64,000 nt of DNA, taken from NCBI RefSeq assembly GCF_018397995.1, contig NZ_BBQH01000016.1, positions 143,690 to 207,689 on the forward strand, in the 5' to 3' direction. Below the pieces are notes generated by a model that saw only the letters and a list, made by a program, of their open reading frames with translations, had not been told where the DNA came from and made no database searches. Shown piece after piece: positions 63,193-64,000 of this stretch. The position numbers and the translations under genes are program-made. Each line of letters opens with the position of its first letter. The first letter of the stretch is position 1. The stretch is from Rhizomonospora bruguierae (GTDB lineage Bacteria > Actinomycetota > Actinomycetes > Mycobacteriales > Micromonosporaceae).

Positions 63193-64000
63193 TCAGACGG
63201 CGACCGTGGCGAGGAGCACGAGCAGCGACGCGCCGATCTCGATGACGCCGATGTGCACGGGCTTGAGCCGGCGGCCCGGCAGCGCCCAGGCGCGGACGAG
63301 CAGCAGCAGGAACACCGCGCCGACGATCGGGGCGAGCCAGAGCAGTGCGGCTGCCGCGACCAGGTGGAACGCGACCGACGCCCGCCGGTAGCCCACGTTG
63401 CCGCGTTCCCGGATCATGGTCTTGACGTACAGGACGGTGCCGGTGAAGTAGGCCAGCAGGGCGGCGAACGTGACCGCGACGTCGGCGGGCGGGACGTCGG
63501 CGACGGCGGCGCAGACGAACACCATCAGGCAGCTCTGCACCACCGAGGCGACGTCGTTGAGCAGCGCGCGTTCGTCGCGGCGGGCCGCGTAGCCGGCGTT
63601 GACCGCCAGCAGCAGGGCGTAGAGCGGCGCGTACCACAGCAGATGGGGCCGCGCGACGAGCACGAGCCCGCCGAGCAGGGCCGTGGGCACCCCGTACACG
63701 GCCAGTTGCGCGCGTACCCGGCCGGGCCGGCGGGTCTTGACCGCCAGCAGCAGGTAGTAGCTGAACAGGTAGCCGGTCAGCCAGGCCACCAGCAGCGGCA
63801 GGTGCGGCCAGCGGAACCCGGCGGTCAGCACGCCGGCGAGCCAGGGCAGCAGCAGCATGGCCCAGGCGCCGTGCTGCGGTGGGATGAACCGGCGGATTCT
63901 GCGCCGGCGTGCCGGGGTGCCCCGACCGGTCGGCGCGGCCGAGGCCGGCGGCCCCGCCGCGCCCGCCAGGTCGCCCGCCGCCCGCGCCGCGGCGCCCTGG
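63193..64000 (-). CDS. YwiC-like membrane protein (5' end outside window)
   Basis: About 268 residues visible. The frame runs open to the right edge, with RRRIRRFIPPQHGAWAMLLLPWLAG just before a long hydrophobic protein of about seven helices (LPLLVAWLTGYLFSYYLLLAV, YVKTMIRERGNVGYRRASVAFH). QHGAWAM is the N-terminal mark of YwiC-like proteins. The ATG inside the window is not the start, because the family motif lies before it. Function unknown; multi-pass inner membrane protein. Confidence 0.8.
   Translation of the reverse strand, partial: QGAAARAAGDLAGAAGPPASAAPTGRGTPARRRRIRRFIPPQHGAWAMLLLPWLAGVLTAGFRWPHLPLLVAWLTGYLFSYYLLLAVKTRRPGRVRAQLAVYGVPTALLGGLVLVARPHLLWYAPLYALLLAVNAGYAARRDERALLNDVASVVQSCLMVFVCAAVADVPPADVAVTFAALLAYFTGTVLYVKTMIRERGNVGYRRASVAFHLVAAAALLWLAPIVGAVFLLLLVRAWALPGRRLKPVHIGVIEIGASLLVLLATVAV

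Overview
This is about 64 kb of very high-GC DNA with a strong third-position G/C bias and many GTG starts. Gene content is typical of a filamentous actinobacterium: an SCO2521-2525-type gene set, an actinobacterial SdhCAB operon, a LAL-type LuxR regulator, DUF2795, DUF6098 and HrpA. I read it as a chromosomal segment, most likely from Micromonosporaceae (Micromonospora-like); the genus is an inference. No rRNA, tRNA, CRISPR array, prophage or intact insertion sequence was seen.

Layout. 1-0.8 kb: a D-amino-acid oxidase-like gene running off the left edge. 0.9-7.4 kb: an uncharacterised conserved cluster, with two forward genes (SCO2521-like and a membrane protein) facing a four-gene reverse operon (SCO2522-, SCO2523 variant P-loop-, SCO2524- and SCO2525 methyltransferase-like). 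7.7-12.1 kb: sdhC-sdhA-sdhB with a divergent LysR regulator. 12.1-26.2 kb: mostly single genes, including an acetoacetate decarboxylase fold, a phosphoesterase, AraC and VOC proteins, a fused double ABC exporter, a pentapeptide protein with a Cys-rich head, a frameshifted amino-acid permease, a tyrosine phosphatase, a MocR regulator and a PaaK-type ligase. 26.5-31.6 kb: an orphan peptide-binding lipoprotein, a broken aldo/keto reductase, a BNR-propeller/MoaD pair, a tiny leader ORF coupled to a membrane protein, and a CGNR regulator divergent from an EamA transporter. 33.7-40.8 kb: a compact set of RibA, RibD-C reductase, PTPS-like protein, BchC-like dehydrogenase, glycosyltransferase, methyltransferase, flippase-like membrane protein and CDP-alcohol phosphotransferase. 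This looks like an undescribed pathway for a pteridine/flavin-type or glycolipid product. 40.8-45.7 kb: an intracellular GH10 enzyme, a thioesterase, a cydA-cydB deletion relic, a truncated alcohol dehydrogenase and a GNAT. 45.8-49.1 kb: a 976-residue LAL regulator divergent from a 64-residue exported-type peptide with repeated C-terminal motifs. 49.9-58.7 kb: a flippase-like protein, a P450/hemerythrin/SDR operon, a glycosyltransferase, an SDR, a rhodanese and a decayed GH87-like gene. 58.9-64 kb: hrpA flanked on both sides by tandem repeats, then a YwiC-like membrane protein running off the right edge.

Three themes recur. Many genes begin with GTG preceded by a TAnnnT or CAnnnT box 6-7 nt upstream and no ribosome binding site, suggesting leaderless transcripts. 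Several genes carry clean internal deletions or frameshifts (amino-acid permease, aldo/keto reductase, cydA/cydB, alcohol dehydrogenase, GH87), so local gene decay or assembly error should be considered. The two best candidates for undescribed systems are the SCO2521-2525-type cluster and the RibA/PTPS-like/GT/CDP-alcohol module. Family names are from recall and sequence reading; no database search was run.
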